A DNA stretch of 58,133 bases from Bacteroidota bacterium (GCA_024280115.1 JAJRQT010000193.1:1-58133); one strand, 5' to 3'; shown: positions 44,542 through 53,896, counted from the first letter of the stretch. Program-made: numbers and translations. The notes: generated by a model not told the origin, from the sequence alone.

Positions 44542-45750
44542 TTAAATGATTTTCCCATCAGCTCGCAGTGACATCATTGTGTCAAAATTTTTATTAATCA
44601 AATCGACTCGTTGTTTCACGCAGTTTCCAGTGTTATAGCCATCTTCAGGGGTATTGAAAACATAATCAAGTAATTTTTCAATTGTAGTTGTTGCCACGTG
44701 CATTCTTGTATCGGATGAAGCGTAGTAAATGAACACTTCACCATTTTCCTTTCGCACCCAACCATTGGAAAATATCACATTAGAAACATCTCCAACCCGT
44801 TCTTCACCTTCCGGAGCAATAAAATATCCTCCTGGTTTTATAATCATTTTTGATGGATCCTCAAGATCAGTAAGAAATACATACACCACGTACCTCAGAC
44901 CTGCGGCTGTATTGCGTACGCCATGTGCAAGGTGCAACCAGCCTTTCTCTGTTTTGATCGGGGGCGGTCCCTGGCCATTTTTAGCTTCATTGATATTGTG
45001 ATATATATTTTGATCAATAATCACTTCTTTATCAAGAACAGCATGTTCAATATCTTCTGCCAGACCAAAACCGATCCCTCCACCGGAGCCGGTTTCGATG
45101 AAGGCATCCATAGGCCTTGTATAAAACGCATATTTTCCGCCAATAAACTCCGGGTGTAATACGCAATTTCTCTGCTGCGGTGAAGGAGTCTTTAATTCGT
45201 CGAGTCTTTCCCAATTGACCAGGTCCATCGTTCTGGCAATTCCACATTGAGCTACCGCTGAAGAATTGTCACCTGCCGGCGCATGGAGATCTTTTCTTTC
45301 TGTACAAAACAGACCATATATCCATCCATCCTGATGTTTGGTCAATCTCATGTCGTAAACATTTATATCCGGATCATCAGTTTCCGGCATAGAGATAGGA
45401 AAATCCCTGAACCTGAAATTATCAATACCGTTGTCGCTTTCTGCAATAGCAAAAAATGACTTTCTATCCCATCCTTCTACCCGGACCACCAGGCATATTT
45501 TTCCCCGGAATTCAATGGCCCCCGCATTGAAGGCGGCGTTAATGCCCATTCTCTCCATAAGAAATGGATTGCTTTCATAATTAAGGTCATATCTCCAGAA
45601 AAGAGGTGTATGTGCTGCGGTAACCACCGGGTTTTCATAGCGGCTATAGATGCCATTGGATAATGTTATAGGAGTATTTGGTTTTGAAAGGAGGGCTTCA
45701 TGTTCCTCCATCAATTTTTTTAGTTCGATATCAAATGACGTTTTATCCAT
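44542..45750 (-). CDS. GH130 4-O-beta-D-mannosyl-D-glucose phosphorylase-like
   Basis: 402-residue cytosolic phosphorylase (no signal peptide). It splits mannosyl-glucose with phosphate to mannose-1-P and glucose, as part of beta-mannan use. From memory the sequence runs nearly parallel to the Bacteroides mannosylglucose phosphorylase: 'EALLSKPNTPI', 'VTAAHTPLFWRYDLN', 'NPFLMERMGINAAFNAGAIEF', 'RVEGWDRKSFFAIAES', 'GDNSSAVAQCGIARTMDL', 'YTRPMDAFIETGSGGG', 'WLHLAHGVRNTAAGLRY', 'GDVSNVIFSNGW', 'YYASSDTRMHVATTTIEKLLDY'. Subfamily GH130_1 is therefore likely. First gene of a pair with the PQQ dehydrogenase. No epimerase or mannanase is in the window. Confidence 0.9.
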   Translation of the reverse strand: MDKTSFDIELKKLMEEHEALLSKPNTPITLSNGIYSRYENPVVTAAHTPLFWRYDLNYESNPFLMERMGINAAFNAGAIEFRGKICLVVRVEGWDRKSFFAIAESDNGIDNFRFRDFPISMPETDDPDINVYDMRLTKHQDGWIYGLFCTERKDLHAPAGDNSSAVAQCGIARTMDLVNWERLDELKTPSPQQRNCVLHPEFIGGKYAFYTRPMDAFIETGSGGGIGFGLAEDIEHAVLDKEVIIDQNIYHNINEAKNGQGPPPIKTEKGWLHLAHGVRNTAAGLRYVVYVFLTDLEDPSKMIIKPGGYFIAPEGEERVGDVSNVIFSNGWVRKENGEVFIYYASSDTRMHVATTTIEKLLDYVFNTPEDGYNTGNCVKQRVDLINKNFDTMMSLRADGKII

Positions 45751-46096
45751 TTCATAAAATTAGGAAAGTTTCATATTCTTCAATATAGAAAATAATATTT
45801 CCCTCCGGAATCTACTTTTACGATTCGAAATTAATGGAAATTTCAAAAAATATGAATAATCTGAAATTTGATGGAAACACATCCAGTTCAGTGTGGCTAC
45901 GGTCATACTATAATTGCAACAAGGTATGTACATATTCCCTTTTTTGTCATTCATTGATCATGTTGTTCTCTTTGTTTTTTGATCAATCTCATATTATTAA
46001 GTAAAAAACCATTCCGTCATGATTCAATATCCGTGAACTTTTATCAATTTTAAGCCTGAATTTTGTAAAAAAGAAGTTCCTGAAAACTAATCTCTA
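45751..46096. other. 346-base spacer between the divergent GH130 and PFK genes
   Basis: AT-rich; a GAATTTTG at 46058-46065 could be a weak -7 box for PFK. No gene or RNA seen. Confidence 0.4.
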
Positions 46097-48322
46097 ATGA
46101 CAAAAAGTAAAATAAACTGTATCGGAGTAATGACCAGCGGTGGGGATGCTCCCGGAATGAACGCTGCAGTAAGAGCCATTGTGAAAACTGCCCTATCCAT
46201 TGGGATAGATGTTTATGCCTTTTATCAGGGTTACCAAGGTATGTTGGACGGCGGTGATGCAATAAAAAAGATGGACTGGGGATCAGTTGGTGGAATTTTA
46301 CATAAAGGAGGAACTATAATTGGTTCTGCAAGGTGCATGGAATTTCGTGAGAGAACAGGAAGGCTGAAAGCTGCTGCAAATCTGATTGAAAGACAAATAG
46401 ATAATTTAGTGGTAATTGGTGGAGATGGCAGTCTCACCGGGGCCAACTTATTCAGTGAAGAATGGCCGTCTCTTTTGGAAGAATTGCTTAAAAAGAAAAA
46501 AATAAACAAAAAGCAGGCATTAAAACATCCAAAACTAAATATTGTGGGTCTTGTAGGCTCTATTGACAATGACCTATCCGGAACAGATATGACCATTGGA
46601 GCGGATACAGCTTTGCGAAGAATTGCAGAAGCCTTGGACGCTCTTAGTAGTACTGCGGCAAGTCATCAACGGACATTTGTTGTAGAGGTAATGGGTAGGA
46701 ATTGTGGATACCTGGCGCTTATGAGCGCTTTATCATCCGGGGCGGATTATGTATTAATCCCGGAAAGGCCACCTGAAGCTGATGACTGGACTCAGGAACT
46801 TTGCGATAAAATCAAAGCAAATAAAAAAGCAGGCAAGAAGAAAAGCCTGATTATTGTTGCTGAAGGAGCGAGAGACAAAGAAGGGATTCCAATAAGCGGT
46901 TTTCAGGTTGTGGAGGAATTGAAAAAGAGAATCGATGAAGATGCGAGGTTGACAATACTTGGGCATGTTCAAAGAGGAGGGTCTCCGACTGCATTTGATA
47001 GGTATGCGAGTACTGTTTTGGGGTATGCGGCAGTTCAACATTTGATAGATGAAGAAGAGGATAAGGAATCCATGATCATTGGCTTGCAAAAGAATAGAGT
47101 GAAAGCTATTCCACTCATGGAGAGTATTAAAAAAACTCAATCAATTGTTGATTTTATATCAAGCAAGAATTTTGATAAAGCCATCGAATTAAGAGGTGGA
47201 AGTTTTAAAGATTCGTTGGATATTTTCAATACTTTGAGTAGCGCAACTCCAAAACCAAAAGAAAAGTCTTCCGAAACACTCAATATCCTGGTGATGAATG
47301 CCGGGACCCTCGCACCGGGTATGAACATTACCGCCCGTACCGCTGTCCGTCTGGGAATGGATAAAGGCCATCGTGTGTTGGGAGTACGGAATGCATTTAA
47401 AGGATTAATAAATAATGACATTGAAGAATTGGGGTGGATGGATGTGGAAGAATGGACGGTTCTCGGTGGTTCTGAATTGGGAACAAATCGAAAAATGCCC
47501 ATAAACAGGGATTTTTATGAAATAGCCAAAAACCTGGAATCAAACAATATTCATGCATTGTTGATTATTGGAGGAATGGTTGGTTATGAGGCTGCATTTC
47601 TACTTAATGAAAAGAGAAATGAATTTCCAGCATTTGAAATTCCAATAGTTTGCCTGCCGGCAACGATTAACAACAACTTACCGGGAACAGATTTCAGTGT
47701 TGGCACCGATACTGCTCTCAACAGTATTATTGAAGCTGTTGACAAAATCAAGGAGTCTGCAGTAGCAAATAAGCGTGTTTTTGTCGTGGAAGTTATGGGC
47801 CGGTATTGTGGATATCTGGCAATGATGAGTGGACTTGCTACTGGTGCAGAAAGAGTTTACTTACATGAAAACGGATTGACTTTACAAGATCTCCAGGATG
47901 ATGTGAATATGTTTAAAAGAGCATTCAATGAAGGTAAAAGAATGGGATTGGTTCTAAAAAGCGAATACGCAAATAAAATCTATACTACGCCTTTTATAAG
48001 TGCACTCTTTGAGGAAGATGGCGGAGATATTTTTGATGTAAGACAATCAATTTTGGGCCATGTACAGCAGGGAGGGAATCCAAGCCCTTATGACAGAGCG
48101 ATAGCGATTAAGCTCGCAGCAAAAAGTATTGACTTTTTAGTTGAAAAAGCGACCAAGGGGGAGCACAATGCAGTTAATATCGGATTGCATGGAGGACAGA
48201 TAGAGTATCAGAATATAGAAGACTTGAAAAGATCGGTTGATTTGGAGCACATCCGGCCCCGGGAACAATGGTGGACAAAGCTTGAGGAATTAGTAAACTT
48301 GTTCGGACGGTCTTCGGCTTAG
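46097..48322 (+). CDS. Tandem-fused 6-phosphofructokinase, eukaryote-like
   Basis: 741 residues made of two PFK domains in a row (about 1-360 and 395-741). The first half has all active-site parts: 'MTSGGDAPGMNAAVRA', GGDGSLTGA (about 109), SIDNDLSGTDMTIG (catalytic Asp, about 156), 'SSHQRTFVVEVMGR' type segment and 'GHVQRGGSPTAFDR'. The second half keeps the fold but lost catalysis: GGMVG replaces GGDGS and TINNN replaces TIDND (about 522), with effector-type 'GHVQQGGNPSPYDR'. From memory, animal and fungal PFKs have the same arrangement (active N half, NNxPG[ST]D in the C half). Function: fructose-6-phosphate phosphorylation in glycolysis, probably with allosteric control by the C half. Single gene. 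Confidence 0.92.
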   Translation: MTKSKINCIGVMTSGGDAPGMNAAVRAIVKTALSIGIDVYAFYQGYQGMLDGGDAIKKMDWGSVGGILHKGGTIIGSARCMEFRERTGRLKAAANLIERQIDNLVVIGGDGSLTGANLFSEEWPSLLEELLKKKKINKKQALKHPKLNIVGLVGSIDNDLSGTDMTIGADTALRRIAEALDALSSTAASHQRTFVVEVMGRNCGYLALMSALSSGADYVLIPERPPEADDWTQELCDKIKANKKAGKKKSLIIVAEGARDKEGIPISGFQVVEELKKRIDEDARLTILGHVQRGGSPTAFDRYASTVLGYAAVQHLIDEEEDKESMIIGLQKNRVKAIPLMESIKKTQSIVDFISSKNFDKAIELRGGSFKDSLDIFNTLSSATPKPKEKSSETLNILVMNAGTLAPGMNITARTAVRLGMDKGHRVLGVRNAFKGLINNDIEELGWMDVEEWTVLGGSELGTNRKMPINRDFYEIAKNLESNNIHALLIIGGMVGYEAAFLLNEKRNEFPAFEIPIVCLPATINNNLPGTDFSVGTDTALNSIIEAVDKIKESAVANKRVFVVEVMGRYCGYLAMMSGLATGAERVYLHENGLTLQDLQDDVNMFKRAFNEGKRMGLVLKSEYANKIYTTPFISALFEEDGGDIFDVRQSILGHVQQGGNPSPYDRAIAIKLAAKSIDFLVEKATKGEHNAVNIGLHGGQIEYQNIEDLKRSVDLEHIRPREQWWTKLEELVNLFGRSSA

Positions 48323-48694
48323 TTTCCGGGAAAAAGAATGATATAATAAGTAAATTTGAGAATGCATGAATGATTTAATGTTACAATAATTTTCACTTTT
48401 GACATCAACAACCTATAGGCGATATAGGATTTAGTTTTTACTATTGCCTCTGTCAGAAGCCTATATTGAATCCTTTCCAATATATTAATGAAATTTACGT
48501 TTTTCGTTGCATCTCTATTTTAATATCTCATTATTCAATGGGTCATTAAAATCGTGGTAGTATCCTTTATTCAATTTTTATATGAAAAGGTTATAACTGC
48601 TATCCGTAAATATAAAAGGCTAAAAAGCGTTAAAAATCCATGTATATTTGCAGGGTTTTGTTAAAAATGGTTTCATATTCATTTCATTTTTCCC
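48323..48694. other. 372-base spacer between PFK and GH3
   Basis: AT-rich. A TATATTTG at 48643-48650 is a perfect -7 box for the next gene, about 45 bases before its ATG; the -33 is not clear. Nothing else seen. Confidence 0.45.
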
Positions 48695-49807
48695 ATGATT
48701 ATAAGGCTGATTATTGGTTGCTCTCTTTTTATGTTATGTTGCAATTCCTCTCCGGAAATAAAGGATACAATAATGGAAAATTTCACTTTAGATGATTTTT
48801 ATTCTACCAACAAATCTTTAGATAATCGGGTAGAGGAGGTTTTTAATAGGCTCGATCCGAAAGAACGTATCGCTCAAATGATTGTAGTTGCCGGCGGAAC
48901 CACAGGCAAACCTAGTAAAACGGTTGAAAATCTGATTCGAAAAAGAGCAGTTGGAGGGGTATTGATGTTAAGTGGTGAGAAAGATCAAATTATTAAACTG
49001 GTCCGGAAATTTGATAGTTTATCTGCTCAACAAGGATCAATTCCTTTAATGTACAGCTCCGATGCAGAACCAAGCCTGATCAATAGAAAAATTAAAGGGA
49101 CCAGGCCTGTTCCAAAAACAGTAGAACTCGAAACTATTGAAATGTGCGATTCTGTAGCTGACATCATATCCGATGAATTGTTGTCTATGGGAATTAAACA
49201 TAATTATGCGCCTGTTGTGGACCTCAGTCCTAATAATGTGGCAATTACCAACCGTACATTTGGAAATGATAGCACCAAAGTTGTCAGCCTTTCCGGGGCA
49301 TTCATAAGAGCCTCTCAGAATAAAGGAGTAGCTGCTACTGCTAAGCATTTTCCAGGGCATGGATTGGTGAGTGGAGATACACATAACCAACTCGTGACGA
49401 TTGATGGAGAAATGAAGGAAGTCAGCAATTATATTCCGTTGATTAAAAATGGCGTCCTCAGTATCATGGTTGGTCATATAGCAGTTATGAATAATGAAAA
49501 ATATAATACCAATGGTTTACCGTCAAGTTGTTCGAGAAGTATCGTTACCGATCTGCTAAAAAATGAATTGGGCTTTAGTGGGATAGTGATAACGGATGCA
49601 ATGAACATGGGAGCCCTGAGGAAAATTGAAAATGCATCACTAAAAGCAGTGGAGGCAGGTTGTGATATGATCCTGATGGAGCCAAACGAGATGAAATTAC
49701 TTGAAGGCATTTATAAAAATTATATGGAGCATGAGAAATTCCGTAATCAGGTCGATCAATCTGTAAAGAAGATTCTGCGTATGAAAACGTGCCTGGGTTT
49801 ACTATAG
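48695..49807 (+). CDS. GH3 beta-N-acetylhexosaminidase-like lipoprotein
   Basis: 370 residues. The N-terminus 'GCSLFMLCC' is a lipobox-like signal (Cys 15/16), so the enzyme is probably lipid-anchored. A single GH3 N-terminal TIM barrel follows without the C-terminal domain, as in NagZ-type enzymes. 'KHFPGHGLVSGDTHNQL' (about 217-233) holds the Asp-His pair that acts as acid/base in NagZ, and 'VITDAMNMGAL' (about 295) the nucleophile Asp. Likely acts on N-acetylglucosaminides or peptidoglycan fragments. Classical cytosolic NagZ lacks a signal, so this is a periplasmic version. Confidence 0.87.
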   Translation: MIIRLIIGCSLFMLCCNSSPEIKDTIMENFTLDDFYSTNKSLDNRVEEVFNRLDPKERIAQMIVVAGGTTGKPSKTVENLIRKRAVGGVLMLSGEKDQIIKLVRKFDSLSAQQGSIPLMYSSDAEPSLINRKIKGTRPVPKTVELETIEMCDSVADIISDELLSMGIKHNYAPVVDLSPNNVAITNRTFGNDSTKVVSLSGAFIRASQNKGVAATAKHFPGHGLVSGDTHNQLVTIDGEMKEVSNYIPLIKNGVLSIMVGHIAVMNNEKYNTNGLPSSCSRSIVTDLLKNELGFSGIVITDAMNMGALRKIENASLKAVEAGCDMILMEPNEMKLLEGIYKNYMEHEKFRNQVDQSVKKILRMKTCLGLL

Positions 49808-49961
49808 AATGATAAAATAAACAACGGCATTTTCATAGTAACAATGGAGTTTATCGGTGATATATCGGGATTTCATCGAAAAAAGGAAAGCGTTGAAGGA
49901 GAAATTCCTTAAGAAGAATTATTTTTGTGGAAATTTTAAGAAGTAAATTATAAAAGAAGAT

Positions 49962-51095
49962 ATGAAAAAGATATTAATTGTGTCATTTGCAATAGTTTTA
50001 ACCTTCTATGCATGTGATTCATCAAAGGAAAATAGTGTTTCATCATTTGACATAAATGCGGAGATCACAGGAGTTGATGATTCCTCCATCATTTACCTGA
50101 TGATGGTCAAGGAGGGTAAGTTGGAGCCTGTAGATTCTGCACAAATTGTGTCATCCAGAGTCAGCTTTACAGGGGATCTGGAAAACCCGGAAATGATTTA
50201 TTTAAAAATCGGCGACTCGAGAAAGATGATTAATATTTTTGGAGAAAGCGGTTCAATTTCTATAAAAGCTGATATAAATGATCTCGATAATGTTGAAGTA
50301 AAAGGATCGGGCACACATGATGATTTAATCGCATTTCAAGAGTTTATGAAGCCAATTGATGAAAAATCTAATAAATTGGGTGAAGAATACAGGGCTGCTG
50401 CTGCCATTTCAGATTCTGAAAAAATGAATGAGATTATGCAAAAGTACGAAGGAATCCGGCTGGAGCAAGTAGCGCGAATAAAGGAATTTGTTGCCAGTAA
50501 GAATGAATCATTCATCTCTCCTTTTATTATCAGGAGATATCTCTCCTACGAAATGGATTATCCGGAGCTGGACAGTTTATTATCAGGATTAAGTGTATCA
50601 ATACATCCATCAGAGGACTATCAGGCGCTGGATGAGAGAATAAAAACACTGAAAAGTGTAGCTATTGGAAATCCGGCAGTTGATTTTGCATTGAATGATA
50701 CGACTGGGAATCCTATCGCTATTTCTTCTTTTAAGGGTAAATATCTATTGATCGATTTTTGGGCATCCTGGTGTGCGCCTTGTCGTCGTGAAAATCCAAA
50801 TGTTGTAAATCTTTACAATGATTTTAAAGGAAAAGGATTTGAGATAATTGGTGTATCTTTCGATGAGAGTCGTTCAAAATGGATCGATGCAATACATCAG
50901 GATCAATTGACCTGGCCTCATGTCAGTGATCTGAAAGGATGGTCTTCGGCTGCTGGAAAATTATACGCTGTCAATTCTATTCCGGCAACAGTACTGTTAA
51001 ACAGGGAGGGGATTATCGTTGCAAAAAATTTACGAGGAGATGCTTTGCGTAAAAAATTGGAAGAACTTTACGCGGCTGAAGATCAAAATATATAA
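49962..51095 (+). CDS. TlpA-like thiol-disulfide oxidoreductase lipoprotein with DUF4369
   Basis: 377 residues. Signal with lipobox 'TFYAC' (Cys18). N-terminal DUF4369-like beta domain (about 28-130, 'NAEITGVDDSSIIYLMMVKEGKLEPVDSAQI'), helical linker, and a C-terminal TlpA/AhpC-type thioredoxin domain (about 230-377) with the active site 'FWASWCAPCRRENP' (about 265-278) and cis-proline 'NSIPATVLL'. This architecture is very common in Bacteroidota; it works in the periplasm in reducing disulfides or cytochrome c maturation. Followed by a small lipoprotein gene after 38 bases. Confidence 0.93.
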   Translation: MKKILIVSFAIVLTFYACDSSKENSVSSFDINAEITGVDDSSIIYLMMVKEGKLEPVDSAQIVSSRVSFTGDLENPEMIYLKIGDSRKMINIFGESGSISIKADINDLDNVEVKGSGTHDDLIAFQEFMKPIDEKSNKLGEEYRAAAAISDSEKMNEIMQKYEGIRLEQVARIKEFVASKNESFISPFIIRRYLSYEMDYPELDSLLSGLSVSIHPSEDYQALDERIKTLKSVAIGNPAVDFALNDTTGNPIAISSFKGKYLLIDFWASWCAPCRRENPNVVNLYNDFKGKGFEIIGVSFDESRSKWIDAIHQDQLTWPHVSDLKGWSSAAGKLYAVNSIPATVLLNREGIIVAKNLRGDALRKKLEELYAAEDQNI

Positions 51096-51133
51096 ATTGG
51101 ACAAGAATTCTATTTAACCTAAACTTTATTGAG

Positions 51134-51499
51134 ATGATACAAAGATTATTAGTTTTTATGATTGCAGCTTTTATTGCTTATGGCTGTGCTACTTCTAAAA
51201 AGGTAGTGGATATTTCTGTCGGAGAGTGGGAATATGTAATTAGTGATACTCCGGAAGGGGATTTTGAAGGCACGTTTACTATTACGAGGGAAGGAGATAA
51301 TTACACGGGAGCCTTGCACACTGCCCAGGGAGATGCACCATTGAACGGTGTGGTTATTGAAAATGATGAATTGAAATGCACTTTTGATTATGCCGGATAT
51401 ACCATAGATATGACCGGTAAATTTGTTGGAGACGCATTTACAGGCAAATGTTCTGTAGAATACAATGATTTTCCAATGTCGGCAACACGCAAGAAATAA
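51134..51499 (+). CDS. Small predicted lipoprotein, unknown function
   Basis: 121 residues with lipobox 'FIAYGC' (Cys18). The rest is one beta-rich domain, 'GEWEYVISDTPEGDFEGTFTITREGDNYTGAL', which looks like the lipocalin/avidin-type barrel found in small Bacteroidota lipoproteins. It is 38 bases from the TlpA gene and ends in a terminator, so it is probably part of that transcript. Confidence 0.7.
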   Translation: MIQRLLVFMIAAFIAYGCATSKKVVDISVGEWEYVISDTPEGDFEGTFTITREGDNYTGALHTAQGDAPLNGVVIENDELKCTFDYAGYTIDMTGKFVGDAFTGKCSVEYNDFPMSATRKK

Positions 51500-51542
51500 A
51501 AAGAAGATTCAACATTGAGGTTCCCAACGGAGATCTTTCATT

Positions 51543-51581
51543 AAAAAAGCCCGTTTTCATTATTGAAAACGGGCTTTTTTT
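51543..51581 (+). terminator. Rho-independent terminator after the small lipoprotein
   Basis: AAAAAAGCCCGTTTTCA pairs with TGAAAACGGGCTTTTTT around TTAT, then more T. A 17-bp perfect stem; it works both ways and also ends the convergent Lrp gene. Confidence 0.9.
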
Positions 51582-51596
51582 GTCATTGACAATAAA

Positions 51597-52067
51597 TTAT
51601 TTATCCGTAAACTGAATGTGCCTGTTAAGGCTTTCCTCAAGTGAAATAATTGTTTCCGTTCTCTCAATTCCCTCAATTTGCTGGATTTTATCGTGAAGCA
51701 CATCCTTGAGGTGATTGGTGTCTTTGCAATGCAGTTTAATGAACACGTTATAATTTCCTGTAGTATAATGGATTTTTACAACCTCAGGAATAAGATGCAA
51801 TCTTTTTATTACAGCATCATATAAAGAACTCTTTTCAAGATATATTCCCAAAAAAGCAGTGATATCATAACCCATTTTAGAATAATCCATCTTTAAAGTC
51901 GTGCCTTTCACAATTCCAATCTCTTCCATTTTCCTCATTCTGACATGTACTGTACCTCCGGATACAAAAACTTTTTTAGCAACCTCCGTATAGGGCATTT
52001 TTGCATCTTCGGTTAGCAACGCAAGGATTTTCAAGTCCACGTTGTCTATATCAAAATTCTTATTCAT
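51597..52067 (-). CDS. Lrp/AsnC family transcriptional regulator
   Basis: 156 residues from the ATG at 52067; an ATG 42 bases upstream is in frame but the family N-terminus ('FDIDNVDLKILALLTEDAK') favours this one. A winged helix-turn-helix (about 5-60, 'MPYTEVAKKVFVSGGTVHVRMRKMEEIGIV') is followed by the RAM/AsnC ligand domain (about 70-150, 'PEVVKIHYTTGNYNVFIKLHCKD'). Such regulators sense amino acids. It is flanked by a lipoprotein gene and a 598-base spacer, so its targets are not shown. Confidence 0.93.
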   Translation of the reverse strand: MNKNFDIDNVDLKILALLTEDAKMPYTEVAKKVFVSGGTVHVRMRKMEEIGIVKGTTLKMDYSKMGYDITAFLGIYLEKSSLYDAVIKRLHLIPEVVKIHYTTGNYNVFIKLHCKDTNHLKDVLHDKIQQIEGIERTETIISLEESLNRHIQFTDK

Positions 52068-52665
52068 TTTATCTATTATATTACGGTTTTTGTAAACATG
52101 CGGCATCAAATATATTAAAAATATAATTAATTAATAGGATACATGAATTATTTTCAATAATGATATATATTCTAGTTTTACATTATTGATTATAAAGGGG
52201 AAGTGACTTTCCTTTATTTTTCATTTTAGGGTTTATGTTGTTTATTAATTGGATTATTAGGACTGGTAAGCCATTTTTTAACTTCAGATTTGAAATTATT
52301 TTAAAGGTGCCATGATAATTATAAAAAACCATAATGAAAGCGAAAATGTGGTGCATTTTTATTGCTTGAACTATTTAATTTCAATACATCGTCCTTCTCT
52401 TGGTGAAACGTATTTCTATACCTGATTTTAAAGATATCCGCATCGTGTTATTGTATTTATTAAAATCTCACTTTAGGGTGCAGCTCTATTTCCCCAATTT
52501 TTCTGTTTTTTCCACCTGGTAATTGCATGCTGAACGATAATGACGACAAATCGTTATACTATCTTAAATTTATTAAATACATCTTAGTCATTAAATTATA
52601 CGTGACCTATTTGATTTTAAAAATAAAATCATATTTTTGCACGATTATTTAGAAATCATAAAAAT
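52068..52665. other. 598-base spacer between the Lrp and DUF2795 genes
   Basis: AT-rich. Contains the DUF2795 promoter (52610-52639). No gene, repeat or RNA I can support. Confidence 0.5.
52610..52639 (+). promoter_or_regulatory. Promoter of the DUF2795 gene
   Basis: TTTG (52610-52613), 18 bases, TATTTTTG (52632-52639). Full match to the Bacteroidota consensus, about 26 bases before the ATG. Confidence 0.7.
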
Positions 52666-52887
52666 ATGTACTGGACATTAGAACTAGCTTCATACTTGGA
52701 AGATGCGCCGTGGCCCGCCACAAAGGACGAATTGATTGATTTTTCAATCCGTTCAGGAGCGCCGATGGAGGTTGTAGAGAATTTGCAGGAGTTGGAGGAT
52801 GATGGACAGCCTTATGAAAATATAGAGGAAATCTGGCCGGATTATCCGACAAAAGAGGACTTCTTTTTTAATGAGGATGAATATTGA
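52666..52887 (+). CDS. DUF2795 domain protein
   Basis: 73 acidic residues. 'MYWTLELASYLEDAPWPATKDELIDFSIRSGAPMEVVENLQEL' is the DUF2795 pattern: two helices with a conserved W-P-A-T-K-x-E-L in the middle. Very common as a small solo gene in Bacteroidota; function unknown, perhaps a nucleic-acid or protein binder. Single gene with its own promoter and terminator. Confidence 0.88.
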   Translation: MYWTLELASYLEDAPWPATKDELIDFSIRSGAPMEVVENLQELEDDGQPYENIEEIWPDYPTKEDFFFNEDEY

Positions 52888-52910
52888 CGCCGGTTAATTC
52901 GAAAAACTTC

Positions 52911-52945
52911 AAAAGGTAATGGATGGTATTCATTACCTTTTTTTT
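52911..52945. terminator. Bidirectional terminator between DUF2795 and ispD
   Basis: AAAAGGTAATG (52911-52921) pairs with CATTACCTTTT (52931-52941) and T-run follows. It overlaps the 3' end of the convergent ispD gene. Confidence 0.75.
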
Positions 52946-53616
52946 CTGTTTTCTATTATAGCTTCTGCAAATTGTAAGTCAACCGGAGTGGTGATTTTAA
53001 TGTTTTCATAGCTTCCTTCGAATAGCGAAATCATCTGGCCATTTTTCTCCGATACACTGGCATCATCAGTAAAGCCTTGTGCGTCATTAAACTTACGATA
53101 AGCCGCTTTTATCAGTTTTGTTTGAAAGGTTTGAGGGGTTTGTATAGATCTGTATTTAGTTCTATCAGTTGTTTTCGTATGGTCTTTATCGACTATTCTC
53201 AGGCTTTCTTTGAGTCGTGTGCAGGCTACAGCGCAACCATGGATACTGGCAAGCCTAAATGAGGCATCAATGATCTCCGGTTGGATTAGAGGTCTTACAC
53301 CATCGTGAATGGCAACCAGGCTTTCATCGTCATCGATTTTATAGAGGCCGTTTTTCACGGATTGGAACCGGGTGGCTCCCCCTTCAGCTAGGATTATCGG
53401 GGTGCTGACATTAAATGCATTACATATTTCTTCCCAACGTAAAATTTCAATCGAAGGAAGTACCAAAATTATTGTTATATCACTGGAATAAGTTACAAAT
53501 GCGTCGATAGTATGCAATAATACCGGTTTGCCTGCTAATGGTAAAAACTGTTTTGGCGTTTCATTTTGCATCCTGGCGCCACTACCCCCCGCAACAACAA
53601 TTGCATATTCTTTCAT
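52933..53616 (-). CDS. ispD: 2-C-methyl-D-erythritol 4-phosphate cytidylyltransferase
   Basis: MEP-pathway enzyme joining CTP with methylerythritol phosphate in isoprenoid synthesis (which also supplies the polyprenyl synthase above). The 227-residue protein has the nucleotide motif 'VVAGGSGARM' (about 7-16), 'KQFLPLAGKPVL', 'AIHDGVRPLI' (about 103-112), 'TDRTKYRSIQTPQTF' (about 150-165) and 'GFTDDASV'. The substrate-binding residues are present. Start matches the family. No ispF in the window. Confidence 0.95.
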   Translation of the reverse strand: MKEYAIVVAGGSGARMQNETPKQFLPLAGKPVLLHTIDAFVTYSSDITIILVLPSIEILRWEEICNAFNVSTPIILAEGGATRFQSVKNGLYKIDDDESLVAIHDGVRPLIQPEIIDASFRLASIHGCAVACTRLKESLRIVDKDHTKTTDRTKYRSIQTPQTFQTKLIKAAYRKFNDAQGFTDDASVSEKNGQMISLFEGSYENIKITTPVDLQFAEAIIENRKKR

Positions 53617-53694
53617 AAAAGTAGCTTCATAAATTGAGACCTGAATTTAACTGATATTATCAGTATTACATCATCGGGATGCGAAAAACAAAGA

Positions 53695-53790
53695 CAATCG
53701 GTTTTAGAAAAATTCAACATCTTACACCTCGGTCTGTGGCTTACAGACCGAATATTTGAATAACTTAATGGTCTGTGAGCCACAGACCAT
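53695..53790. repeat. Dispersed palindromic repeat, copy 2, with a second hairpin
   Basis: CAATCGGTTTTAGAAAAATT starts at 53695, then hairpin CGGTCTGT/ACAGACCG (53730-53750). A second, perfect palindrome ATGGTCTGTG/CACAGACCAT lies at 53768-53790. Same block as at 14415. Confidence 0.65.
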
Positions 53791-53896
53791 GGCTTTGGAA
53801 TACATAATAGGGATAGGAAAAACAGTATTTTTATCAAAGGGAGTTTTAATCATTTCCACAATTAAAATAAAAGAATGATCTCTGCCATGCTGAGTA

